Shown: positions 1-8,932, numbered from the stretch's first letter. The stretch: 36,233 nt of DNA from DALYLB01 sp046154695 (GCA_046154695.1 JBJXFI010000076.1:1-36233), one strand, 5' to 3'. Numbers and translations are program-made. Notes: generated by a model from the sequence alone, not told the origin.

Positions 1-140
1 GTGAAGCGAAGCGTAACCGCCGGTATCGCCCGCCCCCGGCTCGCGCCCCGGCAGGGGCGCCGGACCGCGCCACGCTCTATCGCCCCTGCCGGGGCTCGAT
101 GGCTTTTCCTGTCAATTCCGGCGGTTACGCTTCGCTTCAC
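1..140. repeat. Nested inverted repeat at window edge
   Basis: The outer arms are 23 bp and perfect: 1-23 (GTGAAGCGAAGCGTAACCGC then CGG) pairs with 118-140. Inside them a second perfect 15-bp pair, 45-59 (GCCCCGGCAGGGGCG) and 81-95, forms an inner hairpin. The whole unit could fold into a long two-stage stem. No convincing protein lies across it. It may continue to the left of the window. It could be a palindromic intergenic repeat or a strong bidirectional terminator; I see no T-tract, so I favour a repeat. Confidence 0.75.
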
Positions 141-274
141 CGCCGGCTACCGTCTGGTGTTCCTTGGGAACACAACAATGCGCCGATTGTCCATCAATAT
201 TGAGAAATTGTGTCCCACTTTTAATCACACCCATGGCTTTCCACTGGAATTCATTCAATGAGGAGTGTGCGAGA

Positions 275-2035
275 ATGACTGCCATGAAGCTATGTTGCAT
301 CCCGCTCCTGATCGCATTGTCGAGCGCCCCAATCAATGCGGGAAGGAGTTCCACCTCGCTGCCTGCGCGGTATTTTCGCCTGCTCGAAGCGGGCGCGGCT
401 AAAATCGAGCAGCGATTGAACCAGGAACCGAAGGCCGATCTGAAAACGCTGGAGGCGCGCGAAGGGTGGCGCCATTTTCCGTATGCCATCCTCGCGCCGG
501 CGGTGCTTTACGCAAAGAAACATCCGTCCAATCCGCGCGCCGGCGATGCGAAAATGCTCGCGCTCGCCCTTCGCATCGGCGACCTGCTGGCAAGCGAAAA
601 TGAAAAGGGGGCGTTCGAGCCGCGACTGGACAGCGACTGGGACACGTATATGTGGCTCGAAACGTATCGCCTGCTCGAACGAGAATTGGGAGCGGAGCGG
701 CGGGCGCGGTGGAAGCGCGGAATCGAAGAGAACATCGCCCCGCTGGTTGGGGACGCGACCGACAGGCTCGATTTCCCCTGGTATCACTCGCCGTTTATCG
801 GCACTTCGCCCAATCACTACGCCCAGTGGGCATGCCTGCTGCACCTGGGCGGGCGCGTGTTCGGCAACCCCGGATGGGAGCGGCTGGGCGCGCGCGTGCT
901 GCGGCGCTTTGCGATGACTGAACAATCGCCCGATGGATACTGGGGCGAGCACAACCACTCGGGGCCGACAACGGGATACAACCATCTCACGCTGACGGGC
1001 GTGGCGCTCTATTACGAACACAGCAGGGACGCCGCTGTGTTGCCGGCGCTGCGGCGCGCGAAGGATTTTCACAAATACTTCACGTTTCTGGACGGCACGG
1101 CGGTCGATGTCATCAATGACCGTAATCGTCATTGGGGCGTGAGCGCTTGGGGGCAATTCGCTTTCACACATTTCCCCGATGGCCGCCGATACGCGGGGTT
1201 CCTGACCGGGTTTTTCAAACCGGAGACGCTGACCGTGGATCAAATAGGACGACTGGCACAGGACGCGCTCTATTACCATGAAGGCCCTGCCACGCCGACG
1301 CCGCAGGAGATGCCGCGCTATGCGCATCAGATGAGCGTTCCCGCGGGCATTCGCAAAACCGGCCCCTGGCAGGTTGCGCTCTCCGGTTTGATGAGCACGC
1401 AGGCGATCAACAGCCAGTATTATCTGGATCGGCAAGGGCACGTCAGCGTCTTCCATCGACAATCCGGTTTGATCATTACCGGCGCGAATTCCAAGCGGCA
1501 GCCCGAACTCGCGACTTTCTCCGAGAAAGTCGCGGGTCAAACTGTGCATATGCCGATCAGCACACGGCTGCAGATGAGCGATGCGCGGGACAGGCTGTCC
1601 CTCGCGTACAACACATTCTTCAGCGATCTGTTTGTTCCCTCGCCCTCTGAAAACGAGTTGACCCTGCGTTTTGTGATCACGGGGCGCGGCCGCCCCGCGG
1701 ATGATCCGCGCTTAACCCTGCAACTGTGTTTGCACGCCGGCGAGACGCTGGAAACCGGAGCGGGCAGGAAGCTCACACTCGGTTCGGAGCGAATTGAACT
1801 GCAACCGGCGGAGATCGGCGGCTGGATCAGCCATCATGGCTGGAAATTGAAAGTCGATCCGGCGGCGCGGCTGCTCTGGCCCGTCTATCCGCACAACCCG
1901 TATGCGAACGCCGCCGAAACAGAGATCAAATATGCGGTGGGCGCGCTGAGCGTGCCGCTGCGGTTGAAGTCGCAACCGAATCGTTACATTCGAACCAACG
2001 AGCAGGAGATCGTATATGTACTGGAGGTCAAATAA
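275..2035 (+). CDS. Secreted (alpha/alpha)-toroid carbohydrate-active-like protein
   Basis: A 586-residue protein. ATG 275 is chosen because AGGAG (261-265) sits 9 bases upstream and a signal peptide follows (KLCCIPLLIALSSAPINAG); the reading frame is open further upstream to 164 but without these signs. Residues about 40-370 are rich in helix pairs with aromatic/His patches (WYHSPFIGTSPNHYAQW; GEHNHSGPTTGYNH; NDRNRHWGVSAWG), the style of heparinase/alginate-lyase (alpha/alpha) toroids, and the last third looks like a beta-sandwich. The specific family and substrate are not identified. It probably acts in the periplasm or outside the cell. It is followed after 1 base by an amidohydrolase gene and leads a run of exported catabolic genes, so a role in breaking down or modifying a glycan is inferred, not shown. 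Confidence 0.8.
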   Translation: MTAMKLCCIPLLIALSSAPINAGRSSTSLPARYFRLLEAGAAKIEQRLNQEPKADLKTLEAREGWRHFPYAILAPAVLYAKKHPSNPRAGDAKMLALALRIGDLLASENEKGAFEPRLDSDWDTYMWLETYRLLERELGAERRARWKRGIEENIAPLVGDATDRLDFPWYHSPFIGTSPNHYAQWACLLHLGGRVFGNPGWERLGARVLRRFAMTEQSPDGYWGEHNHSGPTTGYNHLTLTGVALYYEHSRDAAVLPALRRAKDFHKYFTFLDGTAVDVINDRNRHWGVSAWGQFAFTHFPDGRRYAGFLTGFFKPETLTVDQIGRLAQDALYYHEGPATPTPQEMPRYAHQMSVPAGIRKTGPWQVALSGLMSTQAINSQYYLDRQGHVSVFHRQSGLIITGANSKRQPELATFSEKVAGQTVHMPISTRLQMSDARDRLSLAYNTFFSDLFVPSPSENELTLRFVITGRGRPADDPRLTLQLCLHAGETLETGAGRKLTLGSERIELQPAEIGGWISHHGWKLKVDPAARLLWPVYPHNPYANAAETEIKYAVGALSVPLRLKSQPNRYIRTNEQEIVYVLEVK

Positions 2036-2036
2036 G

Positions 2037-2912
2037 ATGCCCTGGATTCCGACGGCGAGTTTGCTGGTGTGGTGCATCCTTGCGGCGGGAGCGCTCGCGC
2101 AAACCGCGCCGCGCTATGTCGACGCGCATATTCACTGGGACGAACGCGCGAATTTCGTGGAAGACCTCGCGCGCGTCTACCGCAAGAACCACGCCATGGC
2201 CTGTCTTTCCGCGCAGCGCGAGCATTTCGAAGAATTGAAGGCGGCGGCGAAAAAGCATCCCGACGTAATCATTCCGTTTCTCTGGATCGATCTCGACGAC
2301 AGCGACGTGATCGCCGAGATCGATCGCGCGCATACCGCCGGCTTCAAAGGATTGAAGATTCACAGCCCGCTGAAAAACTACGACGACCCGGGCTACTTCC
2401 CCGCCTTTGCGCGAGCGGAGCGATACCGCCTGGTGGCATTGTTGCACACCGGCATCAGTTTTCGGGCGAACGATAAAATTCCGCGCCAGAAAGGTTCGAT
2501 GGCGCGAATGCGTCCGATGTATCTGGATACGCTGGCCCGCGCCTTCCCCGAGCTGATTCTGATCGGCGCGCATTTCGGCAATCCGTGGTATGACGAGGCG
2601 GCCGAGGCGGCGCGATGGAATCCGAATCTCTATTTCGATCTCACCGGAAGCTCGCTGCTCAAGAAGAAGGATGAGCTGGCCGTCTTTAAAAAGTATCTCT
2701 GGTGGGGGCAGACGAGCGGCCAGCAACACATGCCGGCCGGGACGCCGCATGCGTTCGAGAAGCTGGTTTTCGGGACGGATGAGGACCCGTTGGAGCTGGA
2801 GAAACTGATCGCGCAGTACACGCGCATGCTCGATGCCTGCGAAGTTCCCGAATCCGTGCGGCGGAAGGTCTTTTCCGAGACGATGAGCCGCATTTTGGGA
2901 TTGGGGCGTTGA
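2037..2912 (+). CDS. Secreted amidohydrolase_2-family protein (metal-dependent TIM barrel)
   Basis: A 291-residue protein. The start at ATG 2037 is set by GGAGG at 2023-2027; an earlier in-frame ATG (2016) lies inside the upstream gene. A signal peptide (SLLVWCILAAGALAQ) precedes the family's first metal motif, VDAHIHW, near residue 30. Further family landmarks are GFKGLKIHSP, ALLHTG, LIGAHFGNPWYDEA and the C-terminal VFGTDEDP, which carries the usual catalytic Asp. The Amidohydrolase_2 family contains hydrolases and decarboxylases of cyclic acids and lactones. The substrate here is unknown. It is tightly linked (1-base gap) to the toroid protein upstream and 28 bases from the oxidoreductase downstream, so probably one operon. 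Confidence 0.85.
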   Translation: MPWIPTASLLVWCILAAGALAQTAPRYVDAHIHWDERANFVEDLARVYRKNHAMACLSAQREHFEELKAAAKKHPDVIIPFLWIDLDDSDVIAEIDRAHTAGFKGLKIHSPLKNYDDPGYFPAFARAERYRLVALLHTGISFRANDKIPRQKGSMARMRPMYLDTLARAFPELILIGAHFGNPWYDEAAEAARWNPNLYFDLTGSSLLKKKDELAVFKKYLWWGQTSGQQHMPAGTPHAFEKLVFGTDEDPLELEKLIAQYTRMLDACEVPESVRRKVFSETMSRILGLGR

Positions 2913-2940
2913 AACGTGGAACAGATCAAGGAGAAAAAAG

Positions 2941-4272
2941 ATGACGAACAAAAACGACTCGATCACCCGGCGCGAGTTCGTCGCCGGCGGCGCATCGCTT
3001 TCGGCGGCAACCGTGCTTGTCGGAAGCGCGCAAGCGGGGCAGAACAAACAGAAGTTGAAGATGGCGATTGTCGGCACCGGGTCGCGCGGCTCTTTCACCT
3101 GGGGGCAGGAAGTGGTCAAAGGATACAGCGACGTGGTCGAGATTGTCGGCCTGTGCGACATCAATCGCAAACGCGTTGAGGCCGCGCGGCAATTGATCGG
3201 AGTGAACGCGCCGGTCTTCACGGACTTCGACCGGATGATCAGGGAGACGCGCCCCGACCGGGTGACGGTGACAACCCCCGACGGCACGCACGCCCGCTAT
3301 ATCATCCGCGCGATGGAGCTGGGATGCGATGTGATGAGCGAAAAACCGCTCTGCACCGATGAGCACCAATGTCAGGCGATTCTCGATGCGCAGAAGAAGA
3401 CCGGAAAGAACGTCACCGTCACGTTCAACGCGCGCCACGGAGTGAAGGACAAGAAAGTGAAAGAGATTTTGCTGCAAAAGGCCATCGGCGACGTGATCTC
3501 GGTGGACTTTCACGAATACCTGGACACGAGCCACGGCGCGGATTACTTCCGCCGCTGGCATCGAAAAAAGGAGAACTCCGGCACGCTGCTGGTGCACAAG
3601 GCGTCGCATCATTTCGATCAGGCCAATTGGTGGCTCGATTCGACGCCGGTCGAGGTGATGGCCCGCGGCGAATTGAAATTCTATGGGCGCAATAACAGCT
3701 TTCGCGCCGCCAACTGCCGCAACTGCCCCCACAAAGAGCAGTGCCGGTTTTATTGGGATGTCACGAAAAACCCGCGGTACGTGAAGCTATACACGGAATG
3801 CGAATCGGAGGATGGCTACCTGCGCGACGGCTGCGTGTGGAGCGACGAGATCGACATCTACGACACGATGTCTGTTGTGGTGAAGTATGAGAATGGCGTG
3901 ACGCTGAATTACACGGCCAATGCGTTTCTTCCCTATGAGGGGCAGTCGATTTCGTTCAATGGGACGAAAGGAAGAATCGATTACCAGGAATTCAGCGGCG
4001 GTGGATTCAAGACCGACGAGCTGCGATTGACGCGCAGTTTCGGCAAATCCGAGCCGGTAAAAATCATCGAAGAGCGGCGCGAGGGCGGGCATGGCGGCTC
4101 GGACGGATCGCTGCACGATTTGATCTTTCGCGGCGCCGAGCGGCCGGATCCACTGGGACTGCGCGCCGACCTGCGCGCGGGCGCGATGGCAAGCCTGATC
4201 GGAATTGCCGCGTATAAAAGCATCGAGCTTGGCGGACAGAAGATTCGCATCGGAGACCTGATCAAAATATAA
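2941..4272 (+). CDS. Tat-exported Gfo/Idh/MocA family oxidoreductase
   Basis: A 443-residue protein with a GGAGAAAAAAG ribosome site directly before ATG 2941. The N-terminus has a twin-arginine signal (ITRREFVAGGAS), then the Rossmann NAD(P) loop VGTGSRGS (residues 44-51) and the family motif SEKPLC. A cysteine-rich insertion, CRNCPHKEQC followed by further Cys around TECESEDGYLRDGC, is typical of one Gfo/Idh/MocA subgroup and could hold a metal. These enzymes oxidise or epimerise sugars and cyclitols or their glycosides; Tat export means the folded, cofactor-loaded enzyme works in the periplasm. Its place behind the toroid protein and the amidohydrolase suggests they share a sugar- or aglycone-containing substrate, which is an inference. 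Confidence 0.92.
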   Translation: MTNKNDSITRREFVAGGASLSAATVLVGSAQAGQNKQKLKMAIVGTGSRGSFTWGQEVVKGYSDVVEIVGLCDINRKRVEAARQLIGVNAPVFTDFDRMIRETRPDRVTVTTPDGTHARYIIRAMELGCDVMSEKPLCTDEHQCQAILDAQKKTGKNVTVTFNARHGVKDKKVKEILLQKAIGDVISVDFHEYLDTSHGADYFRRWHRKKENSGTLLVHKASHHFDQANWWLDSTPVEVMARGELKFYGRNNSFRAANCRNCPHKEQCRFYWDVTKNPRYVKLYTECESEDGYLRDGCVWSDEIDIYDTMSVVVKYENGVTLNYTANAFLPYEGQSISFNGTKGRIDYQEFSGGGFKTDELRLTRSFGKSEPVKIIEERREGGHGGSDGSLHDLIFRGAERPDPLGLRADLRAGAMASLIGIAAYKSIELGGQKIRIGDLIKI

Positions 4273-4302
4273 AGACGTGACGATGTTGCTGAAACAATAA
4301 AT

Positions 4303-4377
4303 ATCGTTCGGAGTTCCGCCTTCAGGCGGCCGCCCTCCCGCAACAACAGACCGCCTGAAGGCGGAACTCCAAACGAT
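4303..4377. repeat. 27-bp inverted repeat (hairpin) between genes
   Basis: Arms 4303-4329 and 4351-4377 are complementary over 27 bases with one mismatch (core GGAGTTCCGCCTTCAGGCGG). The loop is 21 bases. No T-run follows, so it is not a classical terminator although it could stop or stabilise transcripts. A near-identical single arm (20 of 21 bases) recurs at 20155-20175, so this belongs to a dispersed repeat family rather than being a private terminator. Confidence 0.85.
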
Positions 4378-4394
4378 TTCCGAGGAGAGCATCC

Positions 4395-6602
4395 ATGCGT
4401 ACTTGGGCACATTCGATTCCGGTTCTCAGCGCCGTGCTGCTGCTTTGCGCCATCGGCGGCCGGGCCGGCGCGCAGACAACCGAGGGTCTCGATTTCATGA
4501 CGGGGCTGGCGGAATTTCACGCGATCAAGAGCCAGTTGCCCGCGCATGTGAATCAGCTTGCCGCGGCATTGATCGCCGAGCGGGAGCGGCAGGTTTCCAG
4601 CCTCGACGCCCCACAGGATGTCGCCGCGCGCAAGGCGCGCCTGCGCGAGCGCATGGTGCGCGCCCTGGGCGGATTCCCCGCGCGGACGCCCCTCAATGCC
4701 CGCGTTGTCGGGTCGCTGGAGCGCGCCGAATACAGGATCGAGAAAATCATCTTCGAAAGCCAGCCCGGCTTTTATGTCACCGCCAATCTCTACCTGCCCA
4801 AACAGGGCCGTGCGCCATACCCCGGAATCCTGTTTCCGCTGGGGCACGAACCGGGTGGAAAGGCTTACCCTGTGTGGCAGCAAATGCTGGGCGCGCTCGC
4901 GAAAAAGGGGTATGTCGCGCTGACCTGGGACCCGCTCGGGCAGGGGGAGCGCGTCCAGCTCTACGATTCCGACTGGGGAGAGTCGAAGGTGCGGGAATCG
5001 ACCACGGAACACACGCTGGCCGGGATTCAGTGCCTGTTATTGGGTGACAACCTGGCGCGCCATACCATCTGGGACGGCATGCGCGCGATCGATTATCTCG
5101 TCTCGCGACCCGAGGTCGATCCGGCCCGGATCGGCTGCACCGGCAATTCCGGCGGCGGCACGATGACCGCGTACCTGTCGACGCTGGACGATCGGATACA
5201 GGTGGCCGCGCCATCCTGCTACATCACCTCGTGGCGGCGGCTGCTCGAAACCATCGGGCCGCAGGATGCCGAACAGGTTCTGCTCCCGTGGCTGCGCGAC
5301 GGATTGGAGCATGCCGATTTCGTTCATGCCTTCGCGCCCAGGCCTTATTTGATGCTCTCGGCCATCCGTGATTTCTTCGCCATCTCCGGCGCCCGCGAAA
5401 CCTACGCCGAAGCGAAACGCGGGTATGCCGCGCTGGGCGCACCGGAGCGATTGAGCATGGTCGAGGCCGACGATGAGCATGGCTATACGAAGCCGCGCCG
5501 CCTGGCGGCCTATCGCTGGTTTGGCCGCTGGCTCAAGGGAGCCGAGGACCAGGGGCCGGAGCCGGAGGTGGAGATCGCCACGGCGGATGAATTGCAGTGC
5601 ACCGGCACCGGCCAGGTCGTCACCTCGATCGGCGGGGAAACGATCTTCTCTCTGAATCAACAACGAATGGCACAGCTCGGCCGGAAAGAGCCGGCGTTGA
5701 CAGATCTGGCAAGCTATCAGGAGGAAATCCGCAGGCGGGTTCGCCAGACCAGCCGAATCGACGCACCGACAGGCGCCGTCTCCGCGCGGGCCTATGGCGA
5801 GATTGCGCGCTCCGGCTATCGCATTCAGAAGCTTGTGTACGAGAGTGAGCCGGGTATTGCGGCGCCGGCCCTGCTCTTCCTCCCCGATCCGCCCGAAGCG
5901 CGCAGACCGGCCATCCTGTACGTCCACGGGCGCGGAAAGTCGGCGGAGGCCGGCCCCGGCCAGGAGATCGAGCAATTGATCAAGGCCGGCTTTGTCGTGC
6001 TCGCAATAGATCTCAGAGGCGTGGGGGAGACCCAATTGCAAGCAAACAAGCAGGGGACGGAGTTTTACCGCTATTTCGGGGATTACGACACCGCCATGAC
6101 CGCCCTGTTGATTGACCGCCCTCTCGTTGGAATGCGTGCCCTGGATGTGCGCAGAGCCATCGACCTCCTGGCGGCCCGCGCGGAGGTCGATGGCGCGAGA
6201 ATCTATGGCTTCGGGAAGGAAGCGGGCGCCGTGCCGCTCCTGTACGCGGCGGTCTTCGATGATCGCATCAAAAAGATCGCCCTCGAAGAGATGCTGGTCT
6301 CTTACCAGACCGTCATCAACAGCCGCATTCACAGACATGTCTTTGAGCACGTCGTTCCGGGCGCGCTGAAGGCGTATGACCTGCCGGCGCTGGTCGCCGC
6401 TCTCGCTCCCCGGCCGACCTGGGTCGTCAATGCGGTCGATGCCCTCGGACATCAAATCAGAACCAGTGAAGCCATCCAACAATACAAGGAATCGCGGGCG
6501 GTCTTTCGCATGGCAACCGCGGAGCCCTCGCTGCGGATCATCGAGCGTCGAGGCCATGACCGTCTGGCGGAGACCTATCGACATCTCCTCGATCGGGAGT
6601 AA
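4395..6602 (+). CDS. Secreted two-domain alpha/beta-hydrolase, acetyl-xylan-esterase/dienelactone-hydrolase type
   Basis: A 735-residue exported protein (signal to about residue 27, IGGRAGAQ); SD GGAGAG lies just before ATG 4395. Domain 1 (about 40-400) is an intact esterase fold: oxyanion region FPLGHEPGG, nucleophile elbow GCTGNSGGG with Ser252, and a late His in ADDEHGY. Domain 2 (about 460-735) repeats the same order (YESEPG, LYVHGRGKS, AIDLRGVGE) but its elbow reads IYGFGKEAGA, placing Glu where Ser252 sits in domain 1. Domain 2 therefore looks catalytically dead by the usual mechanism, although RGHDR near the end could be a relic His. Such enzymes deacylate plant or microbial glycans. 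It may be co-transcribed with the genes before and after. Confidence 0.9.
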   Translation: MRTWAHSIPVLSAVLLLCAIGGRAGAQTTEGLDFMTGLAEFHAIKSQLPAHVNQLAAALIAERERQVSSLDAPQDVAARKARLRERMVRALGGFPARTPLNARVVGSLERAEYRIEKIIFESQPGFYVTANLYLPKQGRAPYPGILFPLGHEPGGKAYPVWQQMLGALAKKGYVALTWDPLGQGERVQLYDSDWGESKVRESTTEHTLAGIQCLLLGDNLARHTIWDGMRAIDYLVSRPEVDPARIGCTGNSGGGTMTAYLSTLDDRIQVAAPSCYITSWRRLLETIGPQDAEQVLLPWLRDGLEHADFVHAFAPRPYLMLSAIRDFFAISGARETYAEAKRGYAALGAPERLSMVEADDEHGYTKPRRLAAYRWFGRWLKGAEDQGPEPEVEIATADELQCTGTGQVVTSIGGETIFSLNQQRMAQLGRKEPALTDLASYQEEIRRRVRQTSRIDAPTGAVSARAYGEIARSGYRIQKLVYESEPGIAAPALLFLPDPPEARRPAILYVHGRGKSAEAGPGQEIEQLIKAGFVVLAIDLRGVGETQLQANKQGTEFYRYFGDYDTAMTALLIDRPLVGMRALDVRRAIDLLAARAEVDGARIYGFGKEAGAVPLLYAAVFDDRIKKIALEEMLVSYQTVINSRIHRHVFEHVVPGALKAYDLPALVAALAPRPTWVVNAVDALGHQIRTSEAIQQYKESRAVFRMATAEPSLRIIERRGHDRLAETYRHLLDRE

Positions 6603-6667
6603 ACTTACACCGCGCCGGAAAACGGCGGATCGCGATCCGAAAATAAAATCTCCCCCACGGAGGCTCT

Positions 6668-7426
6668 ATGACGAAGGAAGGGGTTTCAGGCGCGGCGCTA
6701 TCCCGATCTCGCCGCGAGTTTGTGCGGGGTTTCGGCGCGGCAGGGCTTGCTTGCGCGCTCAGCGATCGCACTTTCAATATGGAAAACGAAAAACGACTGC
6801 CGGCCAGGGATGCCGCGGACCACCTGCTGCTCGGCGCGGCCGACCGTGAATCCGGCATTGCATGGGTCGAGCAAAAAACCGGCGTCAAAGCCGTCATCGG
6901 CGGCAGCCATCCCGGCATCGGCACGTGCAATGCCCTGCTGTCGTTGGGCGGGCGCCAGTATCTCGAGATCATTGCGCCTGATCCCGCGCAGTCTCAACTG
7001 GTGGAGCGATATGCGTTTTTGAAAACCCTGACGACGCCGCGCCTGTTTTCATGGGCGGCGGCGATGTCGGACGGGCCGGCGGCGGCCGAGCGATTTCGCG
7101 CCGCCGGGTTTGAGATCTTCGGGCCGTCTCCGGGGTCGCGCAACCGGCCGGATGGAAAACAGATGAAATGGAAATCCCTCGGTGTCAAAAGCGATCTCGG
7201 AAACCTGATCCCGTTCTTCATCGAATGGGACGCCGGCCTCACGCATCCCGCCGCCGATTCCCCGCCCGGCTGTCGCCTGCGCTCAATCGAATTCACCCAT
7301 CCGCGACCGGAGGCGGTGCGCGAGACGCTGCGCCGCCTGGGCATCGAGGCGAAAATCAATCGCGGCGCGGACGACCGATTGAAAGCTGTTCTGGACTCTC
7401 CCAGGGGAAAAGTGGTGTTGTCATAA
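6668..7426 (+). CDS. Tat-exported glyoxalase-like (VOC superfamily) protein
   Basis: A 252-residue protein with GGAGG just upstream of ATG 6668. The N-terminal SRSRREFVRGFGAAGLA is a twin-arginine signal. The mature part begins DHLLLGAADRESGIAWVEQK, the typical opening of the Glyoxalase_3 / glyoxalase-like domain (VOC fold), continues through GGSHPGIGTCNALLSLG and LEIIAPDP, and has a second beta-alpha half after about residue 170. VOC proteins bind a metal and act as lyases, isomerases or dioxygenases on small molecules. Which reaction this one performs cannot be read from sequence. It ends the co-oriented 275-7426 block, 66 bases after the esterase. Confidence 0.8.
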   Translation: MTKEGVSGAALSRSRREFVRGFGAAGLACALSDRTFNMENEKRLPARDAADHLLLGAADRESGIAWVEQKTGVKAVIGGSHPGIGTCNALLSLGGRQYLEIIAPDPAQSQLVERYAFLKTLTTPRLFSWAAAMSDGPAAAERFRAAGFEIFGPSPGSRNRPDGKQMKWKSLGVKSDLGNLIPFFIEWDAGLTHPAADSPPGCRLRSIEFTHPRPEAVRETLRRLGIEAKINRGADDRLKAVLDSPRGKVVLS

Positions 7427-7513
7427 GCCGCTTTTACAGCAGGTCGTCGATGGAAAAATTGCCTGCGATGCCCGCGGCTTCGACGCGGGGCAGTCCGGCA
7501 TGGCGTCGGTGCC

Positions 7514-8644
7514 TCACAGCTTCAGTTCGGCGCGCGTGAGCAGGTAGCGCAGGATCTGATCGCGGGAAATCATCCCCTCCAGTCGTCCGTTGGAAACAAC
7601 GGGCAATTGATTCAAATCCTCGCGTCCGATGATCGACAGCGCCTCGGTCACCGGAGTCTCCGGCGGCACCGTGCGAAGCTGTTCAAGCGGGCGCATCACT
7701 TCATGAACGACGGTGAACGGCCAGCGGGCGCGCTCGATTCCCTTGATCTCATGCGGCGTGATGAGGCCGACAACCGGGCCATTTTCCGCGATCAGAAAGC
7801 AGCGCTGGCCAGTGCGGAGCAGGTAATCCTCGACAAAGGTTTGCAGGTTGGTGTTGCCGTCCACCATCGCGCAGTCGCGCCGCATAATGTCGCTGACCCG
7901 CACGCCCCGCAAATTTTCCTGCAATTCGACCTGCGCATAGCTGGCCTGCGCCGCCGTCAAAAGGAACCATCCGATAAAGACCAGCCACAGACCGCCGAAC
8001 CCCGCGCCGCCGAAGAACCGCACAAGACCGAAAATGATGAAAGCAAAGGCAATCGCCTGCCCCGTGCGAGCCGCCGCGCGGGTTGCGCGCCCGGCATTGC
8101 CGGTCATCCACCAAATGACCGCGCGCAGCACGCGCCCGCCATCCATCGGAAAGCCGGGAATCATATTAAAGACCGCCAGCCCGAAATTGATGTAACCGAG
8201 CCAGACCAGCATCGCCATCAATGGCGTCGTCGGCTCGGTCATCAGCGTCCACCCGAGAAGTCTCGCCAGCCCAAGACAGGTCCCCCCGATCAGCCCGCTC
8301 GAAATCGGGCCGACGATCGCCACCCAAAATTCGGTCTTTGCGTCCTGCGCCTCTTTTTCGAGCTGCGCCACCCCCCCAAGCGCAAACAGGGTGATTGAGC
8401 GCACAGGCAGGCCGCGGTGAATGGCGACCGCCGCGTGCGACAGTTCATGCCCGATGATGGAGGCGAAGAACAGCAGAGCCGTCACAATCGCCATGGTCCA
8501 GATCACGCTCCGGTCCCACCCCGGATGCTCCGCGCTGAAATGCCCCGTGAGCGAAAACGCAATCAGCAGCGCGATGAGCGGCCAACTGTAGTGCAATCCG
8601 ATTTCGACGCCGAAAATTCGCCCAAGTTTGATTGATGCCTTCAT
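7514..8644 (-). CDS. Site-2 protease family (M50) membrane metalloprotease with CBS pair
   Basis: A 376-residue protein; AAGGAG precedes the ATG at 8644. About six hydrophobic segments fill residues 15-235. The zinc site is HELSH (66-70) in the first part, with the second ligand motif NMIPGFPMDGG (Asp168), the exact layout of SpoIVFB/Rip-type intramembrane proteases. Residues about 250-376 form two CBS domains (VSDIMRRDCAMVDGN; VHEVMRPLEQLRTVPPETPV), which bind adenosine nucleotides and would gate activity by energy status. Substrates are unknown; relatives cut membrane-anchored regulators such as anti-sigma factors. No anti-sigma pair is visible nearby. A MITE-like repeat lies upstream of its promoter region. 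Confidence 0.95.
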   Translation of the reverse strand: MKASIKLGRIFGVEIGLHYSWPLIALLIAFSLTGHFSAEHPGWDRSVIWTMAIVTALLFFASIIGHELSHAAVAIHRGLPVRSITLFALGGVAQLEKEAQDAKTEFWVAIVGPISSGLIGGTCLGLARLLGWTLMTEPTTPLMAMLVWLGYINFGLAVFNMIPGFPMDGGRVLRAVIWWMTGNAGRATRAAARTGQAIAFAFIIFGLVRFFGGAGFGGLWLVFIGWFLLTAAQASYAQVELQENLRGVRVSDIMRRDCAMVDGNTNLQTFVEDYLLRTGQRCFLIAENGPVVGLITPHEIKGIERARWPFTVVHEVMRPLEQLRTVPPETPVTEALSIIGREDLNQLPVVSNGRLEGMISRDQILRYLLTRAELKL

Positions 8645-8735
8645 GGTTTTTTTCTCCTTTCCCCTTCTTTTCCTATGGCTGTGCCGGAAAGCACGAAGGG
8701 GAGGCCAGGCGGCACCGAAATGAAAAGCGGAAGAT

Positions 8736-8932
8736 TACAGCGGTTTTCACTTGCGTGCGACCCGACTCGCCATCGAAAAGAGGAGGGAAAACGGAACAGA
8801 CGGAAATAACGGAACAAAGGGAGACCCGGATTGTTTGGTTTCGTCGATTCCGTAATTTCCGTCTGTTCCATTATCCTCTTCTGAATCTTCTGAATCGGGC
8901 ATCCGGGGCGCATGCATATGCAAGCGGCTATA
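8736..8932. mobile_element. MITE-like element, copy A (197 bp)
   Basis: This stretch and 17622-17809 are two copies of one element, sharing most bases across their whole length. Both begin TACAGCGGTTTTCACTTG and end with CAAG(C/G)(C/G)GCTATA, i.e. imperfect terminal inverted repeats of about 15 bases flanked by TA. The middle is a long palindrome: GGAACAGACGGAAATAACGG pairs with a nearly exact complement about 30 bases later, extended by AGAGGA/TCCTCT. Copy A carries an extra 9-base tandem copy of CTTCTGAAT, accounting for the length difference. No protein is encoded. A TA target and short TIRs suggest mobilisation by an IS630/Tc1-type transposase, as for Correia-like elements; this is inferred. 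Confidence 0.75.

Noticed and set aside
290..3287. Two 419-codon minus-strand frames (290-1549 and 2028-3287)
   Set aside because: Both lie opposite well-supported plus-strand genes and run across gene borders without start signals.
5037..6584. 515-codon open frame on the minus strand
   Set aside because: It is the antisense shadow of the two-domain esterase; no SD, no family motif, Arg/Gly-rich composition typical of high-GC shadows.
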